A DNA stretch of 54,258 bases from Candidatus Zhuqueibacterota bacterium (GCA_016783825.1 JADHVV010000008.1:1-54258); one strand, 5' to 3'. Shown: positions 9,769 through 18,667, numbered from the stretch's first letter. The notes: generated from the sequence alone by a model not told the origin. Translations and numbers: made by a program.

Positions 9769-10347
9769 AAAAGGTGCAAGAATTCTACGGAGAGTTTTAA
9801 GCGCTCTGCCCATTTGGGTTTCTACGGTTTTGATGGAAATATCCAAATTGTCGGCGATATCGGTGTAGGTCATACCTTCCTGGCGATTCAGGTTGAAAAT
9901 TAAGCGGCATTTTTCCGGCAGCTTGTTTACAGCGTAGGATACGGCTTTATGAAGCTCTCTTCCGTGCAGTTCATCTGCGGGTGTGATATCGGATTGAATT
10001 TCTACAACCGCTTCAGAATCGAATATTTTTTGTTTTCTGGTTTGATGTTTCAAATAATTTAAGGAATGGTTCTTTGCTGCTTTGTACAAATATGACTTGA
10101 TAGTACCGTGAGGTTTCCATTTTTCATGATTCTCCCAAATTTTTAAAAAAATATTCTGGACAATTTCTTCAGCAGCTTCTGTCGATTTGGTGTACTGATA
10201 GACAAAGCCACACAAACTGGCGTAATAAGTTCGAAACAGCGTTTCAAAAACAGAAGCATCACCGTTTTGAATACTCTCTATCCATTGACCGTTTTCAATT
10301 GGTTGTTTTTCTTCTGGGAGTTGTGATTTAAATTTGAGAATATTCAT
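9763..10347 (-). CDS. ECF-family RNA polymerase sigma factor
   Basis: Region 2 is at about residues 30-95 (FETLFRTYYASLCGFVYQYT, AAEEIVQNIFLKIWEN) and region 4 at about 135-190 (LPEKCRLIFNLNRQEGMTY, IADNLDISIKTVETQMGRAL). This is the layout of Bacteroidota-type ECF factors partnered with FecR. It starts a cluster read sigma, FecR, TonB receptor, diesterase, transporter, so it probably activates the receptor operon when FecR releases it. The last codons abut a palindromic repeat that supplies the stop. The Shine-Dalgarno is weak. Confidence 0.93.
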   Translation of the reverse strand: MNILKFKSQLPEEKQPIENGQWIESIQNGDASVFETLFRTYYASLCGFVYQYTKSTEAAEEIVQNIFLKIWENHEKWKPHGTIKSYLYKAAKNHSLNYLKHQTRKQKIFDSEAVVEIQSDITPADELHGRELHKAVSYAVNKLPEKCRLIFNLNRQEGMTYTDIADNLDISIKTVETQMGRALKTLRRILAPFL

Positions 10348-10420
10348 GATGTAAAAATGTAATGGAAATGTTGGAAAATTGCAAGTGTTTTTTTCTGAAG
10401 TGATTGTCTATATTCTTTTA

Positions 10421-10560
10421 TTGCCACGAAGACACGAAACCACAAAGAAAAAAACAATAGAAGTAAATATTACTATTGATTGATAACACGAAACGTTTTC
10501 AAAATTCATTTTACTTTATTTTTTTGTGCCTTAGAGCACTCTTAAAAGTGCTTCGCCTTA
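10421..10560. repeat. Degenerate copy of the CCACGAAGACACGAA palindrome
   Basis: Within the 333-nt gap 10348-10680, the left arm TTGCCACGAAGACACGAAAC is clear at 10425-10445. The right arm is degraded (TTTGTGCC near 10528). A small hairpin AGCACT-CTTAA-AGTGCT follows at about 10535-10553. Nothing else is recognised. Confidence 0.5.
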
Positions 10561-10680
10561 TTGATAAAAATTTATAAATAATTCATTAATACTTTTTCTA
10601 CCCGGGAATAAAACGCTATTTAAAATTGTCTAATAAACGAAAAAAGAAAAAATTAAACTTGAGAATTTCAGGAGCCTATT

Positions 10681-10917
10681 ATGAGCCAAAATACACATCA
10701 AATAAAATCTAATCAAATCAAAAGTGATGACCTGGCATTTTCTGCATTTTTGAGAATGAAAGGTTATCAACTCATCAAATTGAATCAGAACAAATCAAAG
10801 AGCAGCTTTACATTTGAAATAGGAAAGGAAGATGCTCAAGGATTAAAAATGACATTCATCAATAGTAGTTTTTTAACTTATTATAATGAATTGAGGAATT
10901 TGAAAAAATTAATTTAA
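10681..10917 (+). CDS. Small DUF5659-like protein
   Basis: A 78-aa soluble protein with no signal peptide. The segment DLAFSAFLRMKGYQLIKL followed by FTFEIGKE and LKMTFINSSFLTYYNELRNL resembles small DUF5659-type proteins, a family of unknown function; the match is from memory of the pattern. A good Shine-Dalgarno (CAGGAG, 7 nt from the ATG) supports translation. It ends 12 nt before the secreted repeat protein, so the two are probably cotranscribed. No catalytic motif is visible. Confidence 0.7.
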   Translation: MSQNTHQIKSNQIKSDDLAFSAFLRMKGYQLIKLNQNKSKSSFTFEIGKEDAQGLKMTFINSSFLTYYNELRNLKKLI

Positions 10918-10929
10918 CGGAGGTTCAAA

Positions 10930-12318
10930 ATGAAAAAATTAATTAATCTTTTAAGCGTAGCCACATTAGTGGCATTATTGATTCTGAGTTTAAGCAACGA
11001 TCTATTTGCCCAGCGCCAGAGACCAAATCGAGATGGAGGTCGTCAACATCCAGCCTTCGGACAGCAACATGGCGGATTCTGGTCAGAATTAAATGAAGAA
11101 CAAAAACAGGCTTTGCAGCAGAAAATCGAAGAGCTGCGCGCCAGTGGGGCTTCACGGGAAGAAATCCACGCAGTCGTTGTTGAAATGCTGGAAGGCTGGG
11201 GGATTGAAGCGCCGGAACGTCCTGGAGATGGTCAGCGAAACAAACGTTTTGGTGGAGGAAGAGATGGTATTTTTTCTCGATTAACTGAAGATCAAAGAAA
11301 AGCTGTTCACGATAAAATCGAAGAACTACATGGTCAGGATGTTTCCAGAGAAGAAATTTCAGCAGCTATTGCCGAACTGCTTCAATCATGGGGAATCGAT
11401 GTTCCTCAAGATTTTGGAAAAAGATTTGGCAGAAGAGGGCATCACGAAAATCCGCTATTTGCTCAATTAACGGAAGAACAGAAACAAACAATAAAAACCA
11501 AAATGGATGAGTTGCGCGCACAAGATATTTCACGTGAAGAAATTACTGCAGCTATTGCCGAATTGTTAACCTCCTGGGGAATCGATGTTCCTGAAAATTT
11601 TGGAGAAAGGTTTGGCAGACGAGGTCCGCAAGGGAATCCATTGTTTGCCCAGTTATCAGAAGAACAAAGGAAAGCGATTCAGGGTACAATTCAGGAACTC
11701 CGCAGCCATGAAGTGCCCCGGGAAGAAATCGCTGCCGCAGTAGCTGAAATGCTGGAAGGCTGGGGGATTGAAGTACCCGAAGGTTTTGTGGAAAACTTTG
11801 GCAAACATAGACCACGATTTCCTTTCCCCGGAATCTGGCAACAACTTTCTGAAGAACAGAAACAAGTCATAAAAGACCTGACCGCCACCATGAGAGAAAA
11901 CGGCGCAACACGAATGGAAATCCGCCAAGCAGTCCGGGAAAAACTGGAAGAGTTCGGTTTTGAATTACCTGAAAGAGGTAAGGGACAAAGACCGGGGCAG
12001 CCGGAACCTCATAAACAAGGAAAATTGGAAAAACAAGGAAAAGGTCAATTTAACGCTAAAAATTATCCCAATCCGTTCAACCCGGAAACCAATATTCAAT
12101 ACACGCTGCAAAATCCGGAATATGTAAGCTTGAAAATTTACAATATGCAAGGACAGCTCATTCGATCATTGATCAGTGAAAATCAAGGCGTTGGAGATTA
12201 TTCGGTAAAATGGGATGGTACCAATGATACTGGTACGAAAGTCGTGTCCGGTGTGTATATTTATAAGTTGAATGTTGGAAAAGATACATTCAGTGAAAAA
12301 TTAATGTTGATGAAATAA
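10930..12318 (+). CDS. Secreted five-repeat helical protein with C-terminal sorting/FlgD-like domain
   Basis: Signal peptide at residues 1-27 (ends FAQ). Five copies of a 48-residue helical unit follow at about 49-98, 114-162, 176-223, 237-284 and 302-349, each with the pattern L-S/T-E-E-Q-K/R, EEL, SREEI, AEML.GWGI-D/E-V-P. Gly/Arg-rich linkers (RFGRRG) join them. A basic, Gln/Gly-rich stretch (350-373) precedes a beta-rich C-terminal domain beginning NYPNPFNPETNIQYTL and ending in GVYIYKL, the type used for type IX secretion-like sorting in FCB bacteria. So the protein is likely exported and surface-attached or released. The repeat is not one whose function I know; a loose resemblance to Spy/CpxP-like helical proteins is speculative. 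Shine-Dalgarno GGAGG present; a terminator follows. Confidence 0.85.
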   Translation: MKKLINLLSVATLVALLILSLSNDLFAQRQRPNRDGGRQHPAFGQQHGGFWSELNEEQKQALQQKIEELRASGASREEIHAVVVEMLEGWGIEAPERPGDGQRNKRFGGGRDGIFSRLTEDQRKAVHDKIEELHGQDVSREEISAAIAELLQSWGIDVPQDFGKRFGRRGHHENPLFAQLTEEQKQTIKTKMDELRAQDISREEITAAIAELLTSWGIDVPENFGERFGRRGPQGNPLFAQLSEEQRKAIQGTIQELRSHEVPREEIAAAVAEMLEGWGIEVPEGFVENFGKHRPRFPFPGIWQQLSEEQKQVIKDLTATMRENGATRMEIRQAVREKLEEFGFELPERGKGQRPGQPEPHKQGKLEKQGKGQFNAKNYPNPFNPETNIQYTLQNPEYVSLKIYNMQGQLIRSLISENQGVGDYSVKWDGTNDTGTKVVSGVYIYKLNVGKDTFSEKLMLMK

Positions 12319-12340
12319 GATGTTTTGTTCGGGATCAATG

Positions 12341-12377
12341 AAAGGGCAGTTAATTTTAAATTGTTGCCCTTTTTTTT
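12341..12377 (+). terminator. Intrinsic terminator of the repeat-protein gene
   Basis: AAAGGGCA pairs with TGCCCTTT around an AT-rich loop and is followed by a run of T. It starts 23 nt after the stop codon at 12318. Confidence 0.85.
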
Positions 12378-12407
12378 ATTAAGATGGGAAAAATTTAAAA
12401 TCGATTC

Positions 12408-12690
12408 ACTACCGGACACTTTTTAAATTGTGTATAGAGAGCCTGTCATTCCCGCACCACAGGCATTCCCTACGGTCATACCACAGGCACTTCCTTCGGT
12501 CGCATGTTTTTAGCGGGAATCTCCTAAATATTGATCAAATGGATGCCCGATAGTCCGCAACTGATAACGCCATATGGCATGAAAAAAAATAAAAAATAAG
12601 CCATATGTCGCTATCACAGTTTGTGCCATATGCCACATATTGTATAGTTCAGTATGGTGTGTCATATGGCACAAACTTAAGGCGGACGAC
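12408..12690. repeat. Mosaic of palindromic repeat fragments
   Basis: The gap 12378-12787 has no gene. 12408-12427 is a solo arm CACTACCGGACACTTTTTAA, found as a full element at 46843-47040. 12446-12525 is a GTCATTCCCGC...GCGGGAATCTCC repeat containing two near-identical ACCACAGGCA.TTCC units. 12568-12674 holds four GCCATATGGC-type palindromes (12570, 12600, 12627, 12660), the last two forming a long hairpin (TTTGTGCCATATG with its complement). GTCCGC (12552) and GCGGAC (12682) may bound the last element. Confidence 0.7.
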
Positions 12691-12787
12691 ATGTAGCTAA
12701 CTAATTTACAGCCCTGACATAAAGCAACTATCTCATAGTGTTTTATCTTTGCAACAGGATATGGAAATTTTCATATTTAATTGCTTT

Positions 12788-14263
12788 TTACTTAATCGCA
12801 GAAATTTTTACTGCCCATGCATAATCACAGGGTGGATTCTTTTGAACAGATTCCGGTATCTCAACAAAGAAACCATTTCCCACAGGCTCCCAATTCAAAG
12901 TACCTTTGACCCCCAACATCGTTAATTCCACTCCTTTTTCCGGCTGAATTGATGACAACCAAATTTTTGAAGGCGGTGTTTTTTCTTCATTACCTGCCAA
13001 ATAGATGGCGTAAACAGAGCCGTCTTTCTTTTTAGTTAAACACACCTTACCTTCTTTGTATGGTGCGATGGCTTGGGTTTCATAAATGGCTTCGCTGTTA
13101 ACCTTCATCCACTTTCCCATCTCTTTCAATAATTTGTACGCGCCATCGTGCCAGGTGCCATCGGGCCCCGGCGCAATATTGAATAATAAATTTCCGCCTT
13201 TTGCTACGATATCAACCAACAAATGCACCGCTTCTTTTCCTGATTTATATTTTGCATTTGGCACCCATGACCAGCCGCCGCCGGCAATTATGCAGGACTC
13301 CCATGGATAAGGCAGTTCTTTGTCTGGTACACGATTTTCTGGTGTTAAATAATTTTGGTTTTTGCCTTTTACAGCGCGGTCAACCACAATCAATCCTGGT
13401 TGTTTTTCCCGGACTTTTTCTACCAACTCGTCCATACGGATATCCTGGTTAACAATGGTGTTTTTTACGAAACCTGACTTGAGTCTTTGAAGCTGTTTCC
13501 TGTAAAATTTTTTCACTTCTTCTGTTGAAGTCTTTGCCACCCATCCGCCGTCCAACCATAAAATATCCACTTTGCCATAATCTGTCATCAATTCCATAAT
13601 CTGGTTGTGGGTAAACTGGACGAACTTTTCCCAACGTTCAGGATATTCTTCAGGATCATAATTAACATTTCTGTCCATTGGCGGGAAATACGGATGCCAA
13701 TAAAATCCATTATGCCAATCCGGTTTTGAAAAATAAGCGCCTGTCCACAATCCCTGTTTACGGAATGAATCGAAAATCTCTTTTGTTACATTTGATTTTT
13801 TATGGGAGTGAAAAGGTGTTTTTTTACCAGTAATTTTATAATCCGTTTCTTTGCTATCAAACATGCAAAAGCCGTCGTGATGTTTTGTTGTAAAAACAAC
13901 ATAACGCATGCCGGCATCTTTCGCTGCCTTTGCCCATTTGTCGGGATCAAATTTTACCGGGTTAAAAGTTGTCTGCAGGTTTTCATACTCTTTTTTATAC
14001 TCAAAATAATTATTGAAATTTTCGCCCTTAAACCGCCGGCACCAGCCATGATCTTCGGGACATAACGACCATGATTCCACAATACCCCACTGGCTGTATG
14101 CTCCCCAGTGCATGAGCAGTCCAAATTTCAGACCCTGCCACTGTTCAAGTTTTTTCAAAACCAGCGGATCAGTTTCAGGTACATAATCCGTTTCATGATG
14201 TTGGGCGAAAAGTAATCCATGCAGCATAATCGTTACAAAAAATAACATAGCTATTCGTTTCAT
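12788..14263 (-). CDS. Alpha-L-fucosidase, GH29, secreted
   Basis: Retaining exo-fucosidase releasing L-fucose from glycans. Signal peptide 1-20 (LHGLLFAQ), then a GH29 catalytic barrel with GLLMHWGAYS (about 48-57), FTTKHHDGF (124-132) and the nucleophile Asp in DILWLDGGW (about D238). Downstream, GGNLLFNIAPGPDGT is the usual end of the barrel, followed by a beta domain. The 491-aa length is typical. A strong Shine-Dalgarno (GGAGGACAA-ATG) fixes the start. It stands 270 nt after a cotranscribed GH29/UroD pair on the same strand. It is only moderately similar to the second GH29 enzyme, so this is not a recent duplication. Confidence 0.92.
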   Translation of the reverse strand: MKRIAMLFFVTIMLHGLLFAQHHETDYVPETDPLVLKKLEQWQGLKFGLLMHWGAYSQWGIVESWSLCPEDHGWCRRFKGENFNNYFEYKKEYENLQTTFNPVKFDPDKWAKAAKDAGMRYVVFTTKHHDGFCMFDSKETDYKITGKKTPFHSHKKSNVTKEIFDSFRKQGLWTGAYFSKPDWHNGFYWHPYFPPMDRNVNYDPEEYPERWEKFVQFTHNQIMELMTDYGKVDILWLDGGWVAKTSTEEVKKFYRKQLQRLKSGFVKNTIVNQDIRMDELVEKVREKQPGLIVVDRAVKGKNQNYLTPENRVPDKELPYPWESCIIAGGGWSWVPNAKYKSGKEAVHLLVDIVAKGGNLLFNIAPGPDGTWHDGAYKLLKEMGKWMKVNSEAIYETQAIAPYKEGKVCLTKKKDGSVYAIYLAGNEEKTPPSKIWLSSIQPEKGVELTMLGVKGTLNWEPVGNGFFVEIPESVQKNPPCDYAWAVKISAIK

Positions 14264-14351
14264 TTGTCCTCCTACTGGTTAGTATTTAAAAAGTTATTTT
14301 CTTGCACTTTGGAAAAAAAATATCGACTTTGATGACAACCGCAAAATATTA

Positions 14352-14409
14352 GGTCGAGATCAAGATCGAGATCAAGAAAAAAATTAAATGATTTTTCTTG
14401 ATCTTGATC
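14352..14409. repeat. GATCAAGATC inverted repeat, second copy
   Basis: The left arm GGTCGAGATCAAGATCGAGA (from 14352) continues to A-rich sequence; the right arm begins TTTTTCTTGATCTTGATC at 14392. After 14409 the right arm is interrupted by two similar units (CTCGAAGAGTATCGACACC and a relative) before TTGATCTTTTC resumes at 14450. It is related to 1167-1240. Confidence 0.75.
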
Positions 14410-14533
14410 CCTGTGCTCGAAGAGTATCGACACCTGTACCCGAAGGGTATTGATCTTTTCTTGTTGCAATAGTTGTCTCAAACAAACGTATCATTTCAGC
14501 ATATAGAGATTCTGGTTTCTTCAGATTGGGTCA

Positions 14534-15481
14534 TCAAACCAATGGAAACTTATTATGAAAATAATCCAGCATAACACGATAATTCTCCAATGGTATGCCT
14601 TTAAAAATGGTATTGCTTGAACTGTAAATATAGCCGCCTCCTTTAGGGCCATACGTGAGCGCGTATTCAGCTGATTCAATAATTTTTTCGATGGGGCCAT
14701 ATTGCACTGCGCCACAATCCACATTGCCCATGAGTGCAATTTCCCCATAGGTCAATTTTTTGACTTCCGCAATGTCCATTCCAGCCAAAGGATCGATTGA
14801 CTGCAAACCATCAGGACGGATATCGAGGAGATCATCCATGATTGGCAAAAGATCGCCGTCTGTATGATAAATGACAGGTACACCGTTTTTTTGGATAAAA
14901 TCAACCAGTTCTTTGAGATACGGAAAAATGAATTCCCTGCAATGTCTTGGTGAAATAAACGGCCCCTGGTTATGGGCGATATCGCTGGGTACGACAATAA
15001 AATCACAGCCGGCATCGATAAGACGTTTCGCCCGATCCAGTGAAGAATCCATGAGTGAACGCGCCCATTCATGCAGTTTTTTTGGATTTTCATAAAGATC
15101 GACCGAAAACTGCATATAATCAGAAACCGTTTCAATACTGATACACGCCCCCCAAATCATGCTGGCGATGGGAATATCGTCACCCAGTTCTTTTTTCAGA
15201 AAAGGAAAAAACTCATACTCGTGCGAAGGACTAAAAGAAGCCACTGCATCCCATTGAAAGGCTTCCACTGTTTTCGCATAAATTTCAGCGCTTCTAACAA
15301 AGAGAATTTCCTTCCCGCTCGTTGAAGTAGCCTGCTGCCACTCTTCCTGCGTGACTGCCTTTAATCCAAAGGCTTCTTCCTCCAATTCAAAATGCAATTC
15401 AAAATGTGGCGGTCTGTCCGGTTCTTCAAATTTAAGCGCTTTGAAAAACCGCTGTCGTTGAGTTAGTGGTTTTCTTGTCAT
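14534..15481 (-). CDS. Uroporphyrinogen decarboxylase-like (URO-D) methyltransferase-family protein
   Basis: A URO-D fold protein of 315 aa, shorter than true HemE and without its N-terminal substrate signature, closer to the MtaA/CmuA-like branch. Seen: QRFFKALKFEEPDRPPHFE (start of the fold), IVPSDIAHNQGPFISP, VIYHTDGD (metal/substrate His and Asp), MGNVDCG (possible Zn Cys) and a C-terminal GGGYIYSSSNTI. The ATG at 15481 lies 2 nt after the stop of the GH29 gene upstream, so the two are translationally coupled; a TTG at 15487 is possible. The link to a fucosidase suggests a role in catabolism of a glycan-derived methylated or sugar compound, but the substrate is unknown. Confidence 0.8.
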   Translation of the reverse strand: MTRKPLTQRQRFFKALKFEEPDRPPHFELHFELEEEAFGLKAVTQEEWQQATSTSGKEILFVRSAEIYAKTVEAFQWDAVASFSPSHEYEFFPFLKKELGDDIPIASMIWGACISIETVSDYMQFSVDLYENPKKLHEWARSLMDSSLDRAKRLIDAGCDFIVVPSDIAHNQGPFISPRHCREFIFPYLKELVDFIQKNGVPVIYHTDGDLLPIMDDLLDIRPDGLQSIDPLAGMDIAEVKKLTYGEIALMGNVDCGAVQYGPIEKIIESAEYALTYGPKGGGYIYSSSNTIFKGIPLENYRVMLDYFHNKFPLV

Positions 15482-15483
15482 TT

Positions 15484-16830
15484 TCAATTACTCTCAATTT
15501 TCTGAACATCTTCGCGGTACAATTCAATTGGGCCTTTCAGCAATACAGCAATAACTGTCACCTGCTCATCCAACACTTTTTCAGGAACATCGATATAAAT
15601 TAATCCCGGGACTGAACTCCAATAAGCCTTCATTTTGATATCCCACGCGAGTTTAGTCCCGTTACCAACAATCCATATTCGGTTGATCTGATTTTTAATT
15701 CCCTTCAGCACAACAGACCCATTGGGTTTGTGAGGCAGATATAAATACAAAATTTCACGATTTTTTGAGAGTGCAGTGGCACCGTAAAAATGATCTTTGG
15801 GAATACCGGCTCGTGTACCATAAATTGCTTCTTTATGTTTTTGAGTCCATCTGCCTAATTCTTTCAGAATTTGAACTTGTTCCTTTGGAATAGTCCCGTC
15901 TGCTTTGGGCCCAATATCCAGCAACAGGTTGCCGCCCATCCCAATGCAATCAACCAAAATGCGGATGACTTGATTGGGTGTTTTGTAATTGTGGTCATTG
16001 TGTTGAAAGCCCCATGAATCGTTCATGGTCATGCACAGTTCCCACCACAGGCTTTTGGGACGCGTCACTGGTAAACCTTGCTCCGGCGTGGCATAATCAC
16101 CATAGCCCTGCAACCGGGAATTGATGATTACATTTGGATTCTTATTAAGCAGCATTTCCCGGATTTCTTTTGCTTTCCATCGTTCAGCGCTCTGCTCCCA
16201 ATCGCCATCAAACCAAACCAGGTCAGGATTATATTTTTTCGATATCTCTTCAATTTGTCCCAGGTTGAACTTAACAAAATTAGCCCAACGCAACGAATCA
16301 TTCTCGTATCGTTTTTTATTTCGCAAATGATTCGGATAATCCATGTGCGACCAATCCAGCAGTGAATAATACAATCCAACTTTCAAATCATTTTTACGCA
16401 GCGACTTGACCAAAGGCTGAATCAAATCCTTACCAACAGGAGTTTTATTTACAACATTCAAATCACCATACTTACTATCCCAAAGCGCAACGCCATCGTG
16501 ATGTTTGGAAGTCAGCACAGCGTACTGCGCTCCGCTTTCTTTAATCAACTTCACCCATGCTTTAGGATCATAATTTTTTGCAGTGAAATTGTTTAGTTGT
16601 TTCATATAATCATCGTAGGTGATATAACCATTAAAAAATGACCATGACTCATCGATGCCGTTCACCGCATAAATGCCCCAATGGATAAAAATCCCTAATT
16701 TAGCGTCCTGAAACCATTGTAAGCGTTCTGCTTTTTGTTCCGGTGTTTCAGGTTGTTCTGCAAAAAGGTAAACATTCAGAAAAGTCATAATCATCAGAAT
16801 CAAAATTGTTATTTGGTTTAGTCTGTTCAC
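15484..16830 (-). CDS. Alpha-L-fucosidase, GH29 (second)
   Basis: Secreted GH29 enzyme, 448 aa. Signal peptide in the first 24 residues (IMTFLNVYLFAEQ). Barrel motifs: LGIFIHWGIYAV (45-56), LTSKHHDGVALWD (106-118) and the nucleophile Asp in LVWFDGDW (about D208). GGNLLLDIGPKADGT closes the barrel, followed by a small beta domain. Start is GTG at 16830 behind an AAGGAGAG Shine-Dalgarno. It shares an operon with the URO-D-like gene. Two GH29 genes plus a lactonase and a sugar-binding-like protein in this region suggest use of fucosylated, perhaps algal or host, polysaccharide. The acid/base residue cannot be assigned by eye. Confidence 0.92.
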   Translation of the reverse strand: MNRLNQITILILMIMTFLNVYLFAEQPETPEQKAERLQWFQDAKLGIFIHWGIYAVNGIDESWSFFNGYITYDDYMKQLNNFTAKNYDPKAWVKLIKESGAQYAVLTSKHHDGVALWDSKYGDLNVVNKTPVGKDLIQPLVKSLRKNDLKVGLYYSLLDWSHMDYPNHLRNKKRYENDSLRWANFVKFNLGQIEEISKKYNPDLVWFDGDWEQSAERWKAKEIREMLLNKNPNVIINSRLQGYGDYATPEQGLPVTRPKSLWWELCMTMNDSWGFQHNDHNYKTPNQVIRILVDCIGMGGNLLLDIGPKADGTIPKEQVQILKELGRWTQKHKEAIYGTRAGIPKDHFYGATALSKNREILYLYLPHKPNGSVVLKGIKNQINRIWIVGNGTKLAWDIKMKAYWSSVPGLIYIDVPEKVLDEQVTVIAVLLKGPIELYREDVQKIESN

Positions 16831-16915
16831 TTACTACTCTCCTTAAATTAAAAAATATTTAATCTGTACAAATAATTTTTCTTCGTTTTCGCTTCAATCA
16901 TAACACAAATAAATC

Positions 16916-18484
16916 TTAATCATTCCTATAAACAGGATAAATATCCCTGGGAATATTCTTATAATCCAGCGTAGCCAAATCTGCAGGCCCCCAGCCAGGA
17001 GCATCAACCTCAATAATTGCTCCTGCAAATCCGGTTTCATGATAGCCTCTCCTAAAATGAACCCTGGATTTTAGTACAATTATCTCGAGACTTTCAAGAT
17101 TTATACCCAGTGGTTTAAAAATGTTGGTGTCGGTTATCTGCATTAAATGTTCAGTCAGAATTACAAAATTATTTTCACCAAATTTAATTACAACAGAAGC
17201 ATCGCGTCTGTATTCACCAATAAAAGTAATCTTGCCTTCAATATGGACTGGATTACCAGCAAACTTATCCGAATAGCCACCAACATCAATGCTGATTTTA
17301 TCGCCGACTTTGTGATTAGCTAATATCTTTTGAATAGCTTTTTCATCACGGAGTGTAGTTATGCAAAAGTCCTTTGCTACCTGACTGATCAATTCTTCAA
17401 GTATTTGTGAAGAACCGCCTGTCCTGTCGCTGTGATCGGCAATCACCACAGGAATCTTTCCATCCTTAACAGCCTTGATAGCCAATGCTACACCTTCTCT
17501 TGTTTTGGGCAGCTTTTTTCCAGCGAATTCCTTTCTCACCCGCCAGATGTAATCAGACATATCATTTGCGATTTTGTCAGCCAATTCCTGATCGTTATTG
17601 GTAACAACCATCACCGTAGCGCCAACATCAGGCACATCAGCATAAGCGAATCCAAACGCCACCGAGACATAAACATCTTTAATTCGGCATTCCCAGCGGC
17701 GGGCGCGCTCCATAATGTCCATGGCAGGAGAAACTCCAGTTCCCTGGAAAACACTGGGCGTAATGATCCCTGGTTTTCTGGTTGCCATAGTTGGTTTATA
17801 GTTTCCGCGAATAGTATTAATCATAACCCTGGCACAGCGCTCACCTTGTAGTGTCGTATCGTAATGCGGGTATCTTTTGACAATAAAAACAGCATCAGCA
17901 GCATCCGAAAGTTCATGATCTACATTGCCATGAAGGTCTAACGTTACCATTATCGGAATATCACCCACAACTTTCCGAACCTTGCGGACAATTTCTGCCT
18001 CGGGCTTGGGAATGCCAGTAACCGCCATGGCACCGTGAAGCGACAGAAAAACGCCATCAAGGGTGCCGGCATTTTTTAATTCTTCGCAAAATATATTTGT
18101 GTATTTGTCAAACACTTCTTGGGTATTCCAGCTTCCAGAAGAACCACCGCGTGAACTTCGGGGAGAAGTAAGGGGAACCAGTTCAATGCCGCCGAATTCT
18201 TCACACATCGTCTTAAATCCGCCAATGTAATCCCTGTCTGAATCCAAAAAATCCTTTGTCGGTTTGCCAAAAAATTCCCAATCTTTTATGGTCGTTGGTC
18301 GAGGGCAGAATGTACAGGTCTCGTGTGAAAAACTGGCTACTGCGATTCGGATGGGTTTATCTTTTTTTACTCCATCCTGGCAGCTAAAGATAATGACGGA
18401 TATTAAAAATGTTATGAATAAGAAGAATTTAAATAAAGCTTTTTCTTTCCACCAAAATTCAAAGTTTCTTTTTTTACTGCTCAT
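16916..18484 (-). CDS. M81-family metallopeptidase (microcystinase C/MlrC-like), lipoprotein
   Basis: The MlrC family hydrolyses linearised microcystin and probably other peptides with a zinc centre. I place the start at the ATG at 18484, preceded by GGAGGAG 8 nt upstream, rather than at 18538. A membrane-export segment then ends in VIIFSCQDG, a likely lipobox, so the enzyme is probably a periplasmic lipoprotein, unusual for this mostly cytoplasmic family. The DUF1485 core is clear: ASFSHETCTFCP, VFLSLHGAMAV, MVTLDLHGNVD (metal His and Asp) and KRYPHYDTT, with a C-terminal domain from about residue 370 (ADHSDRTGGSS). It lies downstream of SMP-30 and iadA genes on the same strand, pointing to peptide scavenging. 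Substrate unknown. Confidence 0.88.
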   Translation of the reverse strand: MSSKKRNFEFWWKEKALFKFFLFITFLISVIIFSCQDGVKKDKPIRIAVASFSHETCTFCPRPTTIKDWEFFGKPTKDFLDSDRDYIGGFKTMCEEFGGIELVPLTSPRSSRGGSSGSWNTQEVFDKYTNIFCEELKNAGTLDGVFLSLHGAMAVTGIPKPEAEIVRKVRKVVGDIPIMVTLDLHGNVDHELSDAADAVFIVKRYPHYDTTLQGERCARVMINTIRGNYKPTMATRKPGIITPSVFQGTGVSPAMDIMERARRWECRIKDVYVSVAFGFAYADVPDVGATVMVVTNNDQELADKIANDMSDYIWRVRKEFAGKKLPKTREGVALAIKAVKDGKIPVVIADHSDRTGGSSQILEELISQVAKDFCITTLRDEKAIQKILANHKVGDKISIDVGGYSDKFAGNPVHIEGKITFIGEYRRDASVVIKFGENNFVILTEHLMQITDTNIFKPLGINLESLEIIVLKSRVHFRRGYHETGFAGAIIEVDAPGWGPADLATLDYKNIPRDIYPVYRND

Positions 18485-18667
18485 TGATTTTTCTCCTCCA
18501 TTCAGCCTATAATCGTCGTTCATCAAAACTGTTGACATTTTTAAATTACGAATTTATAAGAAAAGAACAAAATCCAATTTTCAAATTTGAATGATTGTTG
18601 AAAACATCATGGCGTAAATATCTATTCTGGTTCATCCAGGTTGGGATTTGGAATTTCCATTTGAACA

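Noticed and set aside
11552-11928. Several minus-strand open frames in the repeat protein gene
   Set aside because: They arise because the coding repeats lack stop codons in other frames; none has a start signal or domain.
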